From: Fredinandcohnia onubensis
GTDB taxonomy: Bacteria > Bacillota > Bacilli > Bacillales > Bacillaceae_L
Length of the DNA stretch: 64,000 nucleotides
Direction: 5' to 3'
Assembly: GCF_002734285.1 (NCBI RefSeq)
Contig: NZ_NSEA01000003.1
Span: 124,001-188,000, forward strand
Shown: piece after piece, positions 30,136 through 39,087 of the stretch
Numbering within the stretch: position 1 is the stretch's first letter
Layout of the letters: each line of letters starts with the position of its first letter
Translations under genes and position numbers: made by a program
The notes under the pieces: model-generated
Databases searched by the model: none
What the model was told of the DNA's origin: nothing
The model's input: only the letters and a program-made list of their open reading frames with translations

Positions 30136-30164
30136 GTTACATATGTGTTTTAATGTGTTATACT
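30136..30164 (+). promoter_or_regulatory. gapB promoter overlapped by a CcpN operator
   Basis: -35 GTTACA (30136-30141), 17-base spacer, -10 TATACT (30159-30164). TGTGTTATACT at 30154-30164 fits the CcpN consensus TRTGHYATAYW at all 11 positions and covers the -10 box; a 9/11 match lies at 30145-30155. CcpN represses gapB and pckA on glucose in B. subtilis. Confidence 0.75.
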
Positions 30165-30216
30165 AATTGTAGAAATTAACAATAAAAAGTATAACATATA
30201 TCGTGGAGGGGTTTTG

Positions 30217-31248
30217 ATGAAGCCAAGAATCGCAATCAATGGATTTGGCCGTATTGGAAGAATGGTATTTAGAAAAGCAATTATGGATGATACATTAGAA
30301 ATAATCGCTATCAATGCAAGCTACCCTGCTGACACACTAGCACATCTAATAAAATATGATACAAACCATGGTAAGTTCGATGCGGAAATCATCCCACAGG
30401 ATGACTCATTATTGGTGAACGGTAAGCGCATTCAGCTTCTTAGCTCCCGTGATCCTATAGAGCTTCCTTGGAAAAGATTGAATATAGATATTGTGATTGA
30501 GGCAACAGGGAAATTTAATTCAAAAGAAAAAGCAAGCCTACATCTACAGGCCGGTGCAAAAAAAGTCATCTTAACTGCACCTGGTAAGGATGAGGATATT
30601 ACCATTGTAATGGGTGTAAATGAAGAAAAATATGACCATGAAAATCATGCCATCATTTCGAACGCTTCTTGTACAACGAATTGCTTAGCACCAGTTGCGA
30701 AAGTTTTAAATGAACAGTTTGGAATTGTGAACGGTTTAATGACAACGGTTCATGCTTATACAAATGACCAAAAAAATATCGATAATCCACATAAAGATTT
30801 AAGAAGAGCAAGAGCCTGCGCACAATCCATTATTCCTACATCCACTGGAGCGGCCAAGGCATTATCACTTGTATTGCCAGAGCTAAAAGGAAAATTACAT
30901 GGAATGGCATTACGTGTTCCAACACCTAATGTTTCTTTAGTTGATTTAGTTGTGGATGTTGAACGAGATGTAACGATTGAAGAAATTAATGAAGCTTTTA
31001 TAACAGCATCGGTTGGGGCTTTAAAGGGGATTTTAGATTTTACGACTGAACCATTAGTTTCCATTGACTTTAATACAAATCCACATTCGTCTATTGTTGA
31101 TGGATTATCAACAATGGTCATAGGAGATCGTAAGGTAAAGGTGTTAGCTTGGTACGATAATGAATGGGGATATTCTTGTAGAGTAGTAGATTTAGTCAAA
31201 TATGTTGGCGAAAAAATCATCCGAAAAACTGAAGCAAAAGTAGGTTAA
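30217..31248 (+). CDS. gapB: Gluconeogenic glyceraldehyde-3-phosphate dehydrogenase GapB
   Basis: 343 residues, works toward glucose synthesis, typically with NADP. ATG at 30217 after GTGGAGGGG; the TTG one codon earlier is less likely. Motifs: NAD(P) fold INGFGRIGRMVFR, catalytic Cys in SNASCTTNCLAP near 152, and HAYTNDQ. The NAD-specific GapA has an Asp after the second strand (about residue 32); here the segment reads AINASYP, as in GapB. Position after coaE and before speD, plus the CcpN-like operator, favour GapB over GapA. Confidence 0.95.
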   Translation: MKPRIAINGFGRIGRMVFRKAIMDDTLEIIAINASYPADTLAHLIKYDTNHGKFDAEIIPQDDSLLVNGKRIQLLSSRDPIELPWKRLNIDIVIEATGKFNSKEKASLHLQAGAKKVILTAPGKDEDITIVMGVNEEKYDHENHAIISNASCTTNCLAPVAKVLNEQFGIVNGLMTTVHAYTNDQKNIDNPHKDLRRARACAQSIIPTSTGAAKALSLVLPELKGKLHGMALRVPTPNVSLVDLVVDVERDVTIEEINEAFITASVGALKGILDFTTEPLVSIDFNTNPHSSIVDGLSTMVIGDRKVKVLAWYDNEWGYSCRVVDLVKYVGEKIIRKTEAKVG

Positions 31249-31253
31249 ATCAG

Positions 31254-31282
31254 AAACCTTCCCAATCGTGGGAAGGTTTTAT
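31254..31282 (+). terminator. Terminator after gapB
   Basis: AAACCTTCCC / GGGAAGGTTT stem with a 6-nt loop and T-rich tail. Confidence 0.9.
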
Positions 31283-31304
31283 TATTTAGTTTAATAAAAA
31301 CGTA

Positions 31305-31333
31305 TTGCTAAATGTATATAAACTTAGTATACT
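31305..31333 (+). promoter_or_regulatory. speD promoter
   Basis: TTGCTA (31305-31310), 17-base spacer, TATACT (31328-31333). The predicted start near 31340 leaves a leader of about 140 nt. Confidence 0.7.
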
Positions 31334-31339
31334 AGTTTT

Positions 31340-31482
31340 CGTGAACTTCTTAAAAGCTTATGCTTTTGTAGCTACTTAAAGGGTTAGGACCTCTCTGGAC
31401 TAACTTTCCCCCGTGGTAGTTATGCTCATGCTTTACGCGAAGAACTCATCGAAATTATGGTAAGAGGGGGAACAATTAAACT
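31340..31482 (+). ncRNA. Structured speD leader with an anti-Shine-Dalgarno
   Basis: Hairpin AAAAGC/GCTTTT (31352-31367); long-range stem TAGCTAC/GTAGTTA (31369-31375 with 31416-31422); nested GTTAG/CTAAC (31383-31387 with 31400-31404). TTCCCCC at 31406-31412 is complementary over 7 bases to GGGGGAA at 31466-31472, which is the speD ribosome site. I do not recognise a known riboswitch family. A translation switch sensing a polyamine or SAM-related ligand is possible but is inference. Confidence 0.5.
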
Positions 31483-31863
31483 ATGGAAACTATGGGACGT
31501 CACGTAATCTCTGAATTATGGGGTTGCGATTTTGAAAAATTAAACGACATGCAAGGTATTGAAGAAACTTTTGTTCAAGCAGCATTAAAGTCAGGTGCAG
31601 AAATTCGTGAGGTAGCTTTTCACAAATTTGCTCCACAGGGAGTTAGTGGTGTTGTTATCATCTCTGAATCACATTTAACGATTCACAGTTTTCCTGAACA
31701 TGGTTACGCAAGTATTGATGTATACACATGTGGAGATTTAGATCCGAATATTGCTGCAGACCATATTGCTGAGGCACTTGGTGCACAAACACGCGAGAAC
31801 ATTGAGCTTCCACGTGGTATGGGCCCAGTACAAGTAAAGCCAGCACAAGTAAAAGTACTTTAA
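31483..31863 (+). CDS. speD: S-adenosylmethionine decarboxylase proenzyme
   Basis: Makes decarboxylated SAM for spermidine synthesis. 126 residues, the small class of Bacillus/Thermotoga. The self-cleavage site is E62-S63 in [18 protein letters not shown]63 becomes the pyruvoyl group. The catalytic His of HSFPEHG and Cys of VYTCGDLDP are present. Start ATG at 31483 follows AAGAGGGGG 12 bases upstream, an unusually long gap; a second ATG lies three codons later. Confidence 0.96.
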   Translation: METMGRHVISELWGCDFEKLNDMQGIEETFVQAALKSGAEIREVAFHKFAPQGVSGVVIISESHLTIHSFPEHGYASIDVYTCGDLDPNIAADHIAEALGAQTRENIELPRGMGPVQVKPAQVKVL

Positions 31864-31890
31864 AAATAAATAAGAATCAACTAAAATAGA

Positions 31891-31920
31891 AAGAGGTGTA
31901 TAAATTACACCTCTTTTTTT
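31891..31920 (+). terminator. Terminator after speD
   Basis: AAGAGGTGTA / TACACCTCTT stem with a 5-nt loop, T run. Confidence 0.92.
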
Positions 31921-31974
31921 ACATTTAGAACAATAATTTTACTATAGAATAGATAAAAATAGGGAGTGGAACAA

Positions 31975-32358
31975 ATGGGATTGCAAACGTTTTTTTCGAA
32001 TCACAGTGAAACGAGAGACAAACATTCGGACGAGCAGTTAAGAAGTCATTATTATAAAACAACAAATAAAAAGGCAATCGATGCTGTAACGAAAGTCATT
32101 AATAATTTAGATGGATACCATATTAACTCTATATCAGAAGAACGCGGCGAAATGAGCATTTCAATAAAAAAAGGAAGAAAAGCCTTTGTTGTTGCCACTA
32201 TCGTCTCTGTAAGACCGTTTGAAACAGCGATTGACTTCGCGGTTACAACAGAAACACTTTTATTACCAATTGACTTTGGCTACAGTAAAAAAGTCATTAT
32301 GAATTTATATCAGCGCTTAGATAAAGAACTTCCTCTCATCGGTAAAAAAGAATCTTAA
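31975..32358 (+). CDS. Conserved cytosolic protein, unknown function
   Basis: 127 residues from the ATG at 31975 after AGGGAGTGG (a GTG at 31966 lies within that site). No membrane helix or signal peptide. Mixed alpha/beta composition with HYYKTTNKKAIDAVTKVI at the N-terminus and SISIKKGRKAFVVATIVSV in the middle. Proteins like this are annotated only as cytosolic protein between speD and nrdR in other bacilli; a remote resemblance to DUF1499 is possible but weak. No catalytic residues stand out. Confidence 0.7.
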   Translation: MGLQTFFSNHSETRDKHSDEQLRSHYYKTTNKKAIDAVTKVINNLDGYHINSISEERGEMSISIKKGRKAFVVATIVSVRPFETAIDFAVTTETLLLPIDFGYSKKVIMNLYQRLDKELPLIGKKES

Positions 32359-32448
32359 GTCGGTTTTATGATGAGAAACCCTTGTCCAAAGAAAATCTTT
32401 CTTATAATATGAATACATAGAGTTCTCCTAAGAAGGGAGTTGTTACGA

Positions 32449-32907
32449 ATGAGATGCCCTACTTGTCAACATAATGGAACGAGAGTCTTGGATTCACGCC
32501 CAGTTGATGATAGTCGTTCAATCCGTAGAAGACGAGAATGCGAAAAATGCCAATATCGGTTTACAACATTTGAAAAAGTGGAAGAAATTCCTTTGATTGT
32601 GGTTAAAAAAGAAGGTACTCGCGAGGAGTTCAGCAGGGAAAAGATGCTGCGCGGGCTAATTAAAGCTTGTGAAAAGCGTCCAGTTTCCTTGAAGCAATTA
32701 GAGGATATCACCCATGACGTTGAAAAGGAATTACGTAGTCAAGGGATCGCAGAGGTCAAAAGCGATATTATTGGTGAGTATGTGATGAACCATTTGGCAA
32801 AAGTAGATGAAGTTGCATATGTTCGCTTTGCATCAGTTTACCGCCAATTTAAAGATATAAATGTTTTTATCGATGAATTAAAGGAATTAATAAAAAGAGA
32901 ACGGTAA
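32449..32907 (+). CDS. nrdR: NrdR, repressor of ribonucleotide reductase genes
   Basis: 152 residues from the ATG at 32449 ([11 protein letters not shown]) with AGAAGGGAG upstream. The zinc ribbon CPTC...CEKCQYRF (residues 3-34) binds DNA; the ATP-cone (about 46-136) binds ATP/dATP. B. subtilis ytcG is the same gene at the same place. An in-frame TTG at 32440 is rejected. Its own terminator separates it from dnaB. Confidence 0.96.
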   Translation: MRCPTCQHNGTRVLDSRPVDDSRSIRRRRECEKCQYRFTTFEKVEEIPLIVVKKEGTREEFSREKMLRGLIKACEKRPVSLKQLEDITHDVEKELRSQGIAEVKSDIIGEYVMNHLAKVDEVAYVRFASVYRQFKDINVFIDELKELIKRER

Positions 32908-32939
32908 AGGGCTTAAGATTCGTGTTAAGCTCTTTTTTT
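32907..32939 (+). terminator. Terminator after nrdR
   Basis: GGGCTTAA / TTAAGCTC stem with an 8-nt loop, then seven T. Confidence 0.85.
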
Positions 32940-32952
32940 AACTATAAATGCG

Positions 32953-33096
32953 TGTTCAAAAAGGAGGTTGAAAAGGACCAAGAATTTCAAGGCGGCGCAG
33001 CTTTGAGTACCGGAGCGTATGCAGTTAATACGTGAGGAACGGAGAAGCAAGCCAACGCAGAAATTCCATGTGTCATTTTCTCCCGACTTTTTGACA
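32953..33096. repeat. 144-bp repeat-like element with imperfect inverted ends
   Basis: Ends are TGTTCAAAAAG and, reversed, TGTCAAAAAG, followed on both sides by GGAG-type sequence. Inside, GAATTTC (32983-32989) pairs with GAAATTC (33060-33066), GGC with GCC, GCTT with AAGC, and a CGTAT/ATACG hairpin lies in the centre, giving a nested fold of about 85 bases. Its GC-richer middle differs from the neighbouring DNA. Its 3' end recurs at 28643-28674. It fills the nrdR-dnaB gap, so dnaB transcription may pass through or start near it. Confidence 0.6.
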
Positions 33097-33124
33097 TCCT
33101 ATAAAAATGGAAGGCTTTGATGAA

Positions 33125-34537
33125 ATGGAGCATTGGAAAGAACTAGTACCAGTCGATCGCTATATTGTGCATGCAGCAGACCTTTTGCATGATTATGACC
33201 GGAAAATTGTATCATTGCTTTACCAACCTCTTATTGGAATGAAAGCCTTCAGTCTATATATGACTTTGTGGAGTGAGTTGGAGCAAAACCGACTATGGGG
33301 TGAGGAAAGTACCCATTATACGTTAATGGCACTGCTACAAACGAATCTAGAGGATATTTATCAAGAACGATTAAAGCTTGAAGGAATCGGCTTATTAAAA
33401 ACATTTGTAAAATCCGATGAGCATTCTAGAAGTTTTATCTATGAGTTGCAAGCACCACTCTCACCTAGAGCATTTTTTACGGATGGTGTACTTAATGTTT
33501 ATTTGTATAACAGATTAGGAAAAGGTAAATTTTTTAAACTCAAGCAGTTCTTTTCCGACCATGAACCTGATTTAGATACTTATAAACCGATTACGAAAGC
33601 ATTTAATGAAGTATTTGCATCTGCTCAAGTCTCGAAAATGATTTCCACGATTAGTGATGAAATGAAAAGCAATCTTGAACGTGATGAAAATACAGAATAC
33701 ATGGATCGTAGTCAAGAGAAAAAACTCGTAATAGAAAACGAAATCTTTAATTTTGATTTGTTTTTTGCTGGTCTTTCAGATGTAATGATCCCAAGAAAAT
33801 CAATTACACCTAGAGTAAAAGAAGCAATCACTAAGCTTTCCTTCCTTTATGGTATTGATCCGGTTGAGATGCAGGGTATTGTTATGAGTGCTCTTGATCC
33901 AAACGAAAAAATTGATATTGAAAAGTTAAGAAAGGCTTCAAGAGATTGGTATCAATTTGAAACTGGTAATGAATTACCTAATTTAACAGAAAGGGTTCAA
34001 CCATTACCAAATCAAACAATGGTAAACAAAGTTCCACAGACAAAGGAAGAAGAATTGATTCAAAAACTGGAAAGAATCTCCCCAAAAGAGTTTCTTATCG
34101 ATGTCTCTGGAGGGTCACAGCCTTCTGTATCTGAATTAAAAATTATAGAAGATGTGATGTTCCGCCAAAACTTACTTCCAGGTGTTGTGAATGTACTGTT
34201 ATATTATGTCATGTTAAAATCGGATATGAGATTAACAAAGTCTTATATCGAAACCATTGCCAGTAACTGGGCAAGATTAGATATAAAGACAGTAAAGGAT
34301 GCAATGGAAACCGCTAAAAAGCACAATTGGACCGCAGATAAAAAGACAAATAAATATAAAAGACAACCGATACGCAAGGAGTTATTACCTGACTGGTTAA
34401 AGCAAGAAGATGAAGGTACAAAAGAAGAAACTCCAAAAAAGGAAAAAGCAAAGGAAAAAGCTTCTAGTCCTTCTAGTCCTTCCTTTGAAGAGAAGAAACG
34501 TCTATTTGAAGCAAGACTAAAAAAGAATAACCAATAA
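33125..34537 (+). CDS. dnaB: DnaB, replication initiation and membrane attachment protein
   Basis: Bacillus DnaB loads, with DnaI and DnaD, the replicative helicase DnaC; it is unrelated to E. coli DnaB. About 470 residues from the ATG at 33125 (MEHWKELVPVDRY), with GAAGG 10 bases upstream; an ATG at 33107 has no ribosome site and adjoins the repeat element. Two DDBH-type regions are visible: N-terminal winged helix (20-150) and the C-terminal DnaD-like DDBH2 (about 330-420, VVNVLLYYVMLKSD). A low-complexity charged tail (KEETPKKEKAKEKASS) ends the protein. Confidence 0.94.
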   Translation: MEHWKELVPVDRYIVHAADLLHDYDRKIVSLLYQPLIGMKAFSLYMTLWSELEQNRLWGEESTHYTLMALLQTNLEDIYQERLKLEGIGLLKTFVKSDEHSRSFIYELQAPLSPRAFFTDGVLNVYLYNRLGKGKFFKLKQFFSDHEPDLDTYKPITKAFNEVFASAQVSKMISTISDEMKSNLERDENTEYMDRSQEKKLVIENEIFNFDLFFAGLSDVMIPRKSITPRVKEAITKLSFLYGIDPVEMQGIVMSALDPNEKIDIEKLRKASRDWYQFETGNELPNLTERVQPLPNQTMVNKVPQTKEEELIQKLERISPKEFLIDVSGGSQPSVSELKIIEDVMFRQNLLPGVVNVLLYYVMLKSDMRLTKSYIETIASNWARLDIKTVKDAMETAKKHNWTADKKTNKYKRQPIRKELLPDWLKQEDEGTKEETPKKEKAKEKASSPSSPSFEEKKRLFEARLKKNNQ

Positions 34538-34552
34538 GCTGGGGGTGAGGAT

Positions 34553-35482
34553 ATGAAACCGATTCAGGATTCTTTAAAAAAACTTTCTAATCATGCTGGC
34601 TTTCAACAGCGATATGAACAAATTAAACATGAGGTATTAAACCATTCTGAGGTAAGAGACTTTATAAACGCACATCAGGATCAAATTACGAATGATACGA
34701 TTAATAGAAGTCTTGTAAAGCTGTACGAATATATTAATCAAAGCAAGGAATGTAATAAATGTGAAAGCCTTAATACGTGTAAAAATATGCTACAGGGCTT
34801 TCATCCTCATCTTGAACTTAAAGGTAACGCAATTGATTTAAGCTATGAAAGATGTCCGAAAAAGGTAATGCATGATGAACAGCTTAAATATAAATCTTTA
34901 ATCAAGAGTATGTATGTTCCAAAAGATATTCTTGATGCATCCCTCGAATCCCTTGAATTCGATGAAGGACGTTCAGATGCAATTCTTTTAATTCAGGAAT
35001 TCCTCGATCAGTATGAACCTGGCAAACGGATGCAGGGATTATATTTATACGGTTCGTTTGGAATTGGTAAAACTTACTTTTTAGGTGCCCTTGCAAATGG
35101 ACTGGCTCAGAAAAAGGTCTCATCGATGCTTGTGTATGTACCTGAATTCATGAGGGAGTTGAAGGGTTCCTTACAGGACCAATCGATCAATTCAAAAATA
35201 GATGCTGTTAAAAAAGTACCAGTTTTAATGCTAGATGACATTGGTGCTGAATCGATGTCTAGCTGGATGCGTGACGATATTCTTGGTAGTATTCTGCAAT
35301 ACCGTATGCTTGAAAACTTACCAACCTTCTTCACATCAAATTTCGATTTTAAAGGCCTCGAACACCATTTATCTTATACACAACGTGGTGAAGAGGAAAA
35401 GGTCAAAGCTGCTCGAATCATGGAACGAATTAAATATTTAGCAAAACCAGTTGAACTAAAAGGAAAAAACAGACGTTACTAA
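34553..35482 (+). CDS. dnaI: DnaI, helicase loader
   Basis: AAA+ ATPase that loads the replicative helicase. 309 residues. N-terminal zinc-binding region with CNKCESLNTC and a later Cys (YERCPKK), then AAA+ domain with Walker A LYGSFGIGKTYF near 168, Walker B VLMLDDIGAE near 227 and sensor STFFTSNFDF-like PTFFTSNFDF. Fifteen bases after dnaB and certainly in its operon. Ends in a strong terminator. Confidence 0.96.
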   Translation: MKPIQDSLKKLSNHAGFQQRYEQIKHEVLNHSEVRDFINAHQDQITNDTINRSLVKLYEYINQSKECNKCESLNTCKNMLQGFHPHLELKGNAIDLSYERCPKKVMHDEQLKYKSLIKSMYVPKDILDASLESLEFDEGRSDAILLIQEFLDQYEPGKRMQGLYLYGSFGIGKTYFLGALANGLAQKKVSSMLVYVPEFMRELKGSLQDQSINSKIDAVKKVPVLMLDDIGAESMSSWMRDDILGSILQYRMLENLPTFFTSNFDFKGLEHHLSYTQRGEEEKVKAARIMERIKYLAKPVELKGKNRRY

Positions 35483-35489
35483 TCGAATT

Positions 35490-35524
35490 GGCTATCTCAA
35501 AAAAGAGATAGCCGTTTTTTTTTA
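35490..35524 (+). terminator. Terminator after dnaB-dnaI
   Basis: GGCTATCTC / GAGATAGCC stem, A6 loop, then nine T. Confidence 0.92.
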
Positions 35525-35594
35525 ATTCTAAAGTTGTCCCATTCACCATATACATGTAACAGGGTAATGGTATTGGTGAAATGGGGGGACTAGC

Positions 35595-36455
35595 TTGATT
35601 GAAATGCATTTCCAAGAAACAGCAGATGCACAAAAAATGTATAAGGGCTTAGTTGCAAAGGCAAAAGCTCTTTCTATAGATTACATAGAGGTTGTCAATG
35701 ATGAGCAGAATGTGGTATCTGTTTTCATTTCAGAAAAAATACAATATGCAGTTCAGGTTGTGGTCATTCCAGTAATGGCCGAGTTTATCATTCATAACAA
35801 AGAGGACAATTGGATTCTCGACTATATCGAAAATTTATTTTACTTTACCGATTACGAAGAGAAGAAACAAATCTTAGAAATTGCCAAAGGATTGATGGAT
35901 GGTAATAACCCTGATATCCCAGGGGTTCAAGACGTCATGCCACGGGAACAACTAATTGTAGAAGCGCTTCATGATTTTATGGAAATTCCTATTTCTTTCT
36001 CGTTTGAATCATTTTTAAAGTTTCGCATGCGGTCATATAATGAGGCATTATTGCAAATCATCGAATCTGCAATTGATGAATACAAGCTTGAGCAGGAGTA
36101 TCAAACATTTATTCAAGGACTGAGGGAATTTCGAGAAAAGCGAGAACCGAAGCTTGAACAATTACATATTTTACATGATGAGCAATTTTATTTTTATAAT
36201 CATGAGTTTACTGAAATTAAGCGAGATGAATTGTTTAAATATATTGATCGAAAATTAATCCTACACCAGCCCTTGTATATTGATTCTGCTGTTTTGGCAC
36301 CTTTAGTGTCGATTGCGCCGAAGTCGATCTCAATTTATACGGACCAGATTGATAATGGTATGGTTCAGACCATTCATAATATCTTTTTAGAGAATGTCAC
36401 AATTTATACGAAGAAATCCTTTGAAAACACACGTCTGAAAGCAAAAAAAATATAA
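35595..36455 (+). CDS. ytxC: YtxC, putative sporulation protein
   Basis: 286 residues, TTG start at 35595 with GGGGGGAC 4-10 bases upstream. No signal peptide or membrane helix is clear. The acidic middle region LIVEALHDFMEIPISFSFESFLKFRMRSY is the segment by which I recognise the YtxC family. Annotated as a sporulation protein because it is restricted to spore formers; the molecular function is unknown. It sits between dnaI and thrS, as in B. subtilis, but the neighbouring ytxB is not there. Confidence 0.85.
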   Translation: MIEMHFQETADAQKMYKGLVAKAKALSIDYIEVVNDEQNVVSVFISEKIQYAVQVVVIPVMAEFIIHNKEDNWILDYIENLFYFTDYEEKKQILEIAKGLMDGNNPDIPGVQDVMPREQLIVEALHDFMEIPISFSFESFLKFRMRSYNEALLQIIESAIDEYKLEQEYQTFIQGLREFREKREPKLEQLHILHDEQFYFYNHEFTEIKRDELFKYIDRKLILHQPLYIDSAVLAPLVSIAPKSISIYTDQIDNGMVQTIHNIFLENVTIYTKKSFENTRLKAKKI

Positions 36456-36471
36456 ATTAGATGAACAGCCC

Positions 36472-36500
36472 TTGATTTAACTTTTAAATAAGACTATAAT
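36472..36500 (+). promoter_or_regulatory. thrS promoter
   Basis: TTGATT (36472-36477), 17-base spacer, TATAAT (36495-36500). Confidence 0.8.
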
Positions 36501-36506
36501 ACCTAC

Positions 36507-36800
36507 ATATTACAAATACTCATGACATGAGTACTCTATAATTTAAAAGTTATGATGAGGACACGATCGTATAATTACGGTTTTCAGAGAGGGAAGACAA
36601 GGCTGGAAGCTTCCTAACACGAATGATACTTTTACCACCTCTAAACTTCAGTAGTGAACCTTTGCTGATCAAAGTTGTAATTACTGACGGGATTACCGTT
36701 ATTTATTTCTTGAGCCATTCGATATTTCTAGAGTGGAAACAAGGGTGGAACCACGATACATATACTCGTCCCTTTTTTTAGGGACGGGTATTTTTTATTT
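36507..36800 (+). ncRNA. T-box leader of thrS (tRNA-Thr sensing)
   Basis: The T-box AAGGGTGGAACCACG lies at 36741-36755. The specifier is probably ACC (36634-36636), placed by comparison with the pheS leader: in both, the triplet directly precedes ACCTCT. The terminator uses ATACTCGTCCC / GGGACGGGTAT followed by T6 (about 36761-36796). Uncharged tRNA-Thr would favour the antiterminator and switch thrS on. Confidence 0.93.
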
Positions 36801-36833
36801 TATTTTTTACCAAGAAAAAGGAGTTGAAAACTG

Positions 36834-38765
36834 ATGTCAGATGTAGTAAAAATTACATTCCCAGACGGAGCAGTGAAGGAGTTTCCTAAAGGAACAACAA
36901 CAGAAGATATTGCAGGATCAATCAGCCCAGGCCTAAAGAAAAAGTCAATCGCTGGTAAGTTTAATGGAAAAGAAATTGATTTACGAACTGAAATCCATGA
37001 AGATGGTGAAATAGCAATTATTACCCAAGATACTGATGCAGCATTAGAAATCATGCGACATAGTACAGCTCACCTTATGGCTCAAGCAATTAAACGCCTA
37101 TATAAGGATGTTAAACTTGGTGTAGGGCCAGTTATTGAAAATGGCTTCTACTATGACATTGATATGGAAAAATCTTTAACACCTGAAGATCTGCCTGAAA
37201 TCGAAAAAGAAATGAAAAAGATCATAAATGAGAATATTGAAATTCATCGTGTTGAGGTAACTCGTGATGAGGCATTAAGAAGATACGAGGAAATCGGTGA
37301 TGAGCTTAAGCTTGAATTGATTCAAGATATTCCGGAGGGTGAACCTTTATCAATTTACGAACAAGGTGAATTTTTTGACCTTTGCCGTGGTGTCCATGTT
37401 CCTTCAACAGGAAAAATTAAAGAATTTAAGCTTTTAAGCATTGCTGGTGCATACTGGCGTGGAGATAGCGACAATAAAATGCTTCAACGTATTTATGGAA
37501 CTGCATTCTTTAAAAAAGCAGATCTTGACGAATACCTTCGTTTACTAGAAGAGGCTAAAGAACGTGACCATCGTAAATTAGGTAAGGAACTAAGCCTGTT
37601 TACAAATTCACAAAAAGTAGGTCAAGGATTGCCATTATGGCTTCCAAAAGGAGCGACTATACGTCGCGTCATCGAACGCTATATTGTAGATAAAGAAGTA
37701 AGACTAGGCTATGACCATGTTTATACACCAGTACTTGCAAACGTTGATTTATATAAAACTTCCGGTCACTGGGATCATTATCAAGAAGACATGTTCCCAG
37801 TAATGGAAATGGATAATGAAGAGCTAGTGTTACGGCCAATGAACTGTCCACATCACATGATGATTTATAAAAATGGTATCCATAGCTACCGCAAGCTTCC
37901 AATTCGTATTGCTGAATTAGGAACAATGCACCGCTACGAAATGAGTGGAGCACTATCTGGTCTTCAACGTGTTAGAGGAATGACTCTTAATGATGCACAT
38001 ATCTTCGTTCGACCTGACCAAATTCAGGAAGAGTTCAAACGCGTTGTTAATCTTATTTTAGAGGTTTATAAAGACTTTGATATTCAAGACTTTAGCTTCC
38101 GACTTTCTTATCGCGATCCTGCAGATACTGAAAAATATTTCGATGATGATGCAATGTGGGAAAAAGCTCAATCCATGTTAAAGGCAGCGATGGATGACCT
38201 TGGTCTGGATTACTTCGAGGCAGATGGAGAAGCGGCATTCTATGGTCCTAAACTTGATGTTCAGGTTCGTACAGCACTTGGAAAAGATGAAACACTTTCA
38301 ACTGTACAACTTGACTTCTTATTACCAGAACGTTTTGATTTAACTTATATCGGTGAAGATGGAAAGCAACACCGTCCAGTCGTAATTCACCGTGGTGTTG
38401 TATCAACAATGGAACGCTTTGTTGCTTACTTGATCGAAGAATACAAAGGAGCATTCCCAACTTGGTTAGCTCCTGTTCAAGTTCAAGTCATTCCAGTTTC
38501 TCCTGATGTACATCTTGACTATGCGAAGAATGTTCAAGAGAAACTTCAGGCAGAAGGATTACGTGTAGAAATTGACGACCGTGATGAAAAGATTGGCTAT
38601 AAAATCCGTGAAGCACAAATGCAAAAAATTCCATTTATGCTTGTTGTAGGAGATAATGAATTGAGCGAAAATGCAGTAAATGTCCGCAAATACGGAGAAC
38701 AGAAATCAGAGACTATGTCCTTTGATACATTCCTTTCAGCGATCCTTCAGGAAGTAAAAAAATAA
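36834..38765 (+). CDS. thrS: Threonyl-tRNA synthetase
   Basis: 643 residues, the full bacterial length. Order: TGS domain (1-62, [13 protein letters not shown]), editing SAD domain (65-225, with [15 protein letters not shown] and [13 protein letters not shown]), class II catalytic core (motif 2 [18 protein letters not shown]; zinc ligand Cys in [10 protein letters not shown]; motif 3 [19 protein letters not shown]), and C-terminal anticodon-binding domain ([11 protein letters not shown] onward). Controlled by the T-box just upstream. AAAAGGAG precedes the ATG. Confidence 0.98.
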   Translation: MSDVVKITFPDGAVKEFPKGTTTEDIAGSISPGLKKKSIAGKFNGKEIDLRTEIHEDGEIAIITQDTDAALEIMRHSTAHLMAQAIKRLYKDVKLGVGPVIENGFYYDIDMEKSLTPEDLPEIEKEMKKIINENIEIHRVEVTRDEALRRYEEIGDELKLELIQDIPEGEPLSIYEQGEFFDLCRGVHVPSTGKIKEFKLLSIAGAYWRGDSDNKMLQRIYGTAFFKKADLDEYLRLLEEAKERDHRKLGKELSLFTNSQKVGQGLPLWLPKGATIRRVIERYIVDKEVRLGYDHVYTPVLANVDLYKTSGHWDHYQEDMFPVMEMDNEELVLRPMNCPHHMMIYKNGIHSYRKLPIRIAELGTMHRYEMSGALSGLQRVRGMTLNDAHIFVRPDQIQEEFKRVVNLILEVYKDFDIQDFSFRLSYRDPADTEKYFDDDAMWEKAQSMLKAAMDDLGLDYFEADGEAAFYGPKLDVQVRTALGKDETLSTVQLDFLLPERFDLTYIGEDGKQHRPVVIHRGVVSTMERFVAYLIEEYKGAFPTWLAPVQVQVIPVSPDVHLDYAKNVQEKLQAEGLRVEIDDRDEKIGYKIREAQMQKIPFMLVVGDNELSENAVNVRKYGEQKSETMSFDTFLSAILQEVKK

Positions 38766-38773
38766 AAAAGGCT

Positions 38774-38838
38774 TGTCAAACATAAAGGTGCATGCTAGAA
38801 TAAATTTCGTTGCGCTATTCTAGTTGCACCGTTTGACA
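38774..38838. repeat. Long inverted repeat between thrS and infC
   Basis: Arms TGTCAAAC/GTTTGACA, GGTGCA/TGCACC and CTAGAATA/TATTCTAG: 22 paired bases interrupted only by a 5-base bulge and a small internal loop, around a 13-nt loop. No T run follows on the plus strand. The right outer arm contains TTGACA, the infC -35 box. Confidence 0.8.
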
Positions 38839-38861
38839 GTTATCATCATAGATGTTATACT
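38833..38861 (+). promoter_or_regulatory. infC-rpmI-rplT promoter
   Basis: TTGACA (38833-38838), 17-base spacer, TATACT (38856-38861), close to the sigma-A consensus. Confidence 0.85.
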
Positions 38862-38867
38862 TTTGTA

Positions 38868-39016
38868 GGTAATTGAATACTTGTTTGAGAAAGTAGAGGC
38901 ACCCGCTTCTCACCTGATTGACGCAAATTGCAGTTGGTAGGTCTTACGTTCATTAATCATTAATGTGTAAATGAATTGTAATAGTGTGGGTGTGTATACA
39001 TTCACACTTTTTTGTT
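38868..39016 (+). ncRNA. Ribosomal protein L20 leader
   Basis: The region carries GAGGCACCCGCTTCTCACCTG (split here as GAGGCACCCG and CTTCTCACCTG), a later GTGGGTGT able to pair with GCACCC, and a terminator AGTGTG...CACACT with T6 (38983-39013). In B. subtilis L20 binds such a leader and causes premature termination of infC-rpmI-rplT. Confidence 0.85.
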
Positions 39017-39087
39017 TGTCTCAAATCTGTAAAATGCGCAAGTTTTCAAACGAGGCATTCTTTAAAAAACCTTGGAGGTGGCTAATT

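Noticed and set aside
31340-31482. Known SAM riboswitch (SAM-I, II or III) before speD
   Set aside because: I do not find the conserved cores of these classes; the leader is reported as unassigned.
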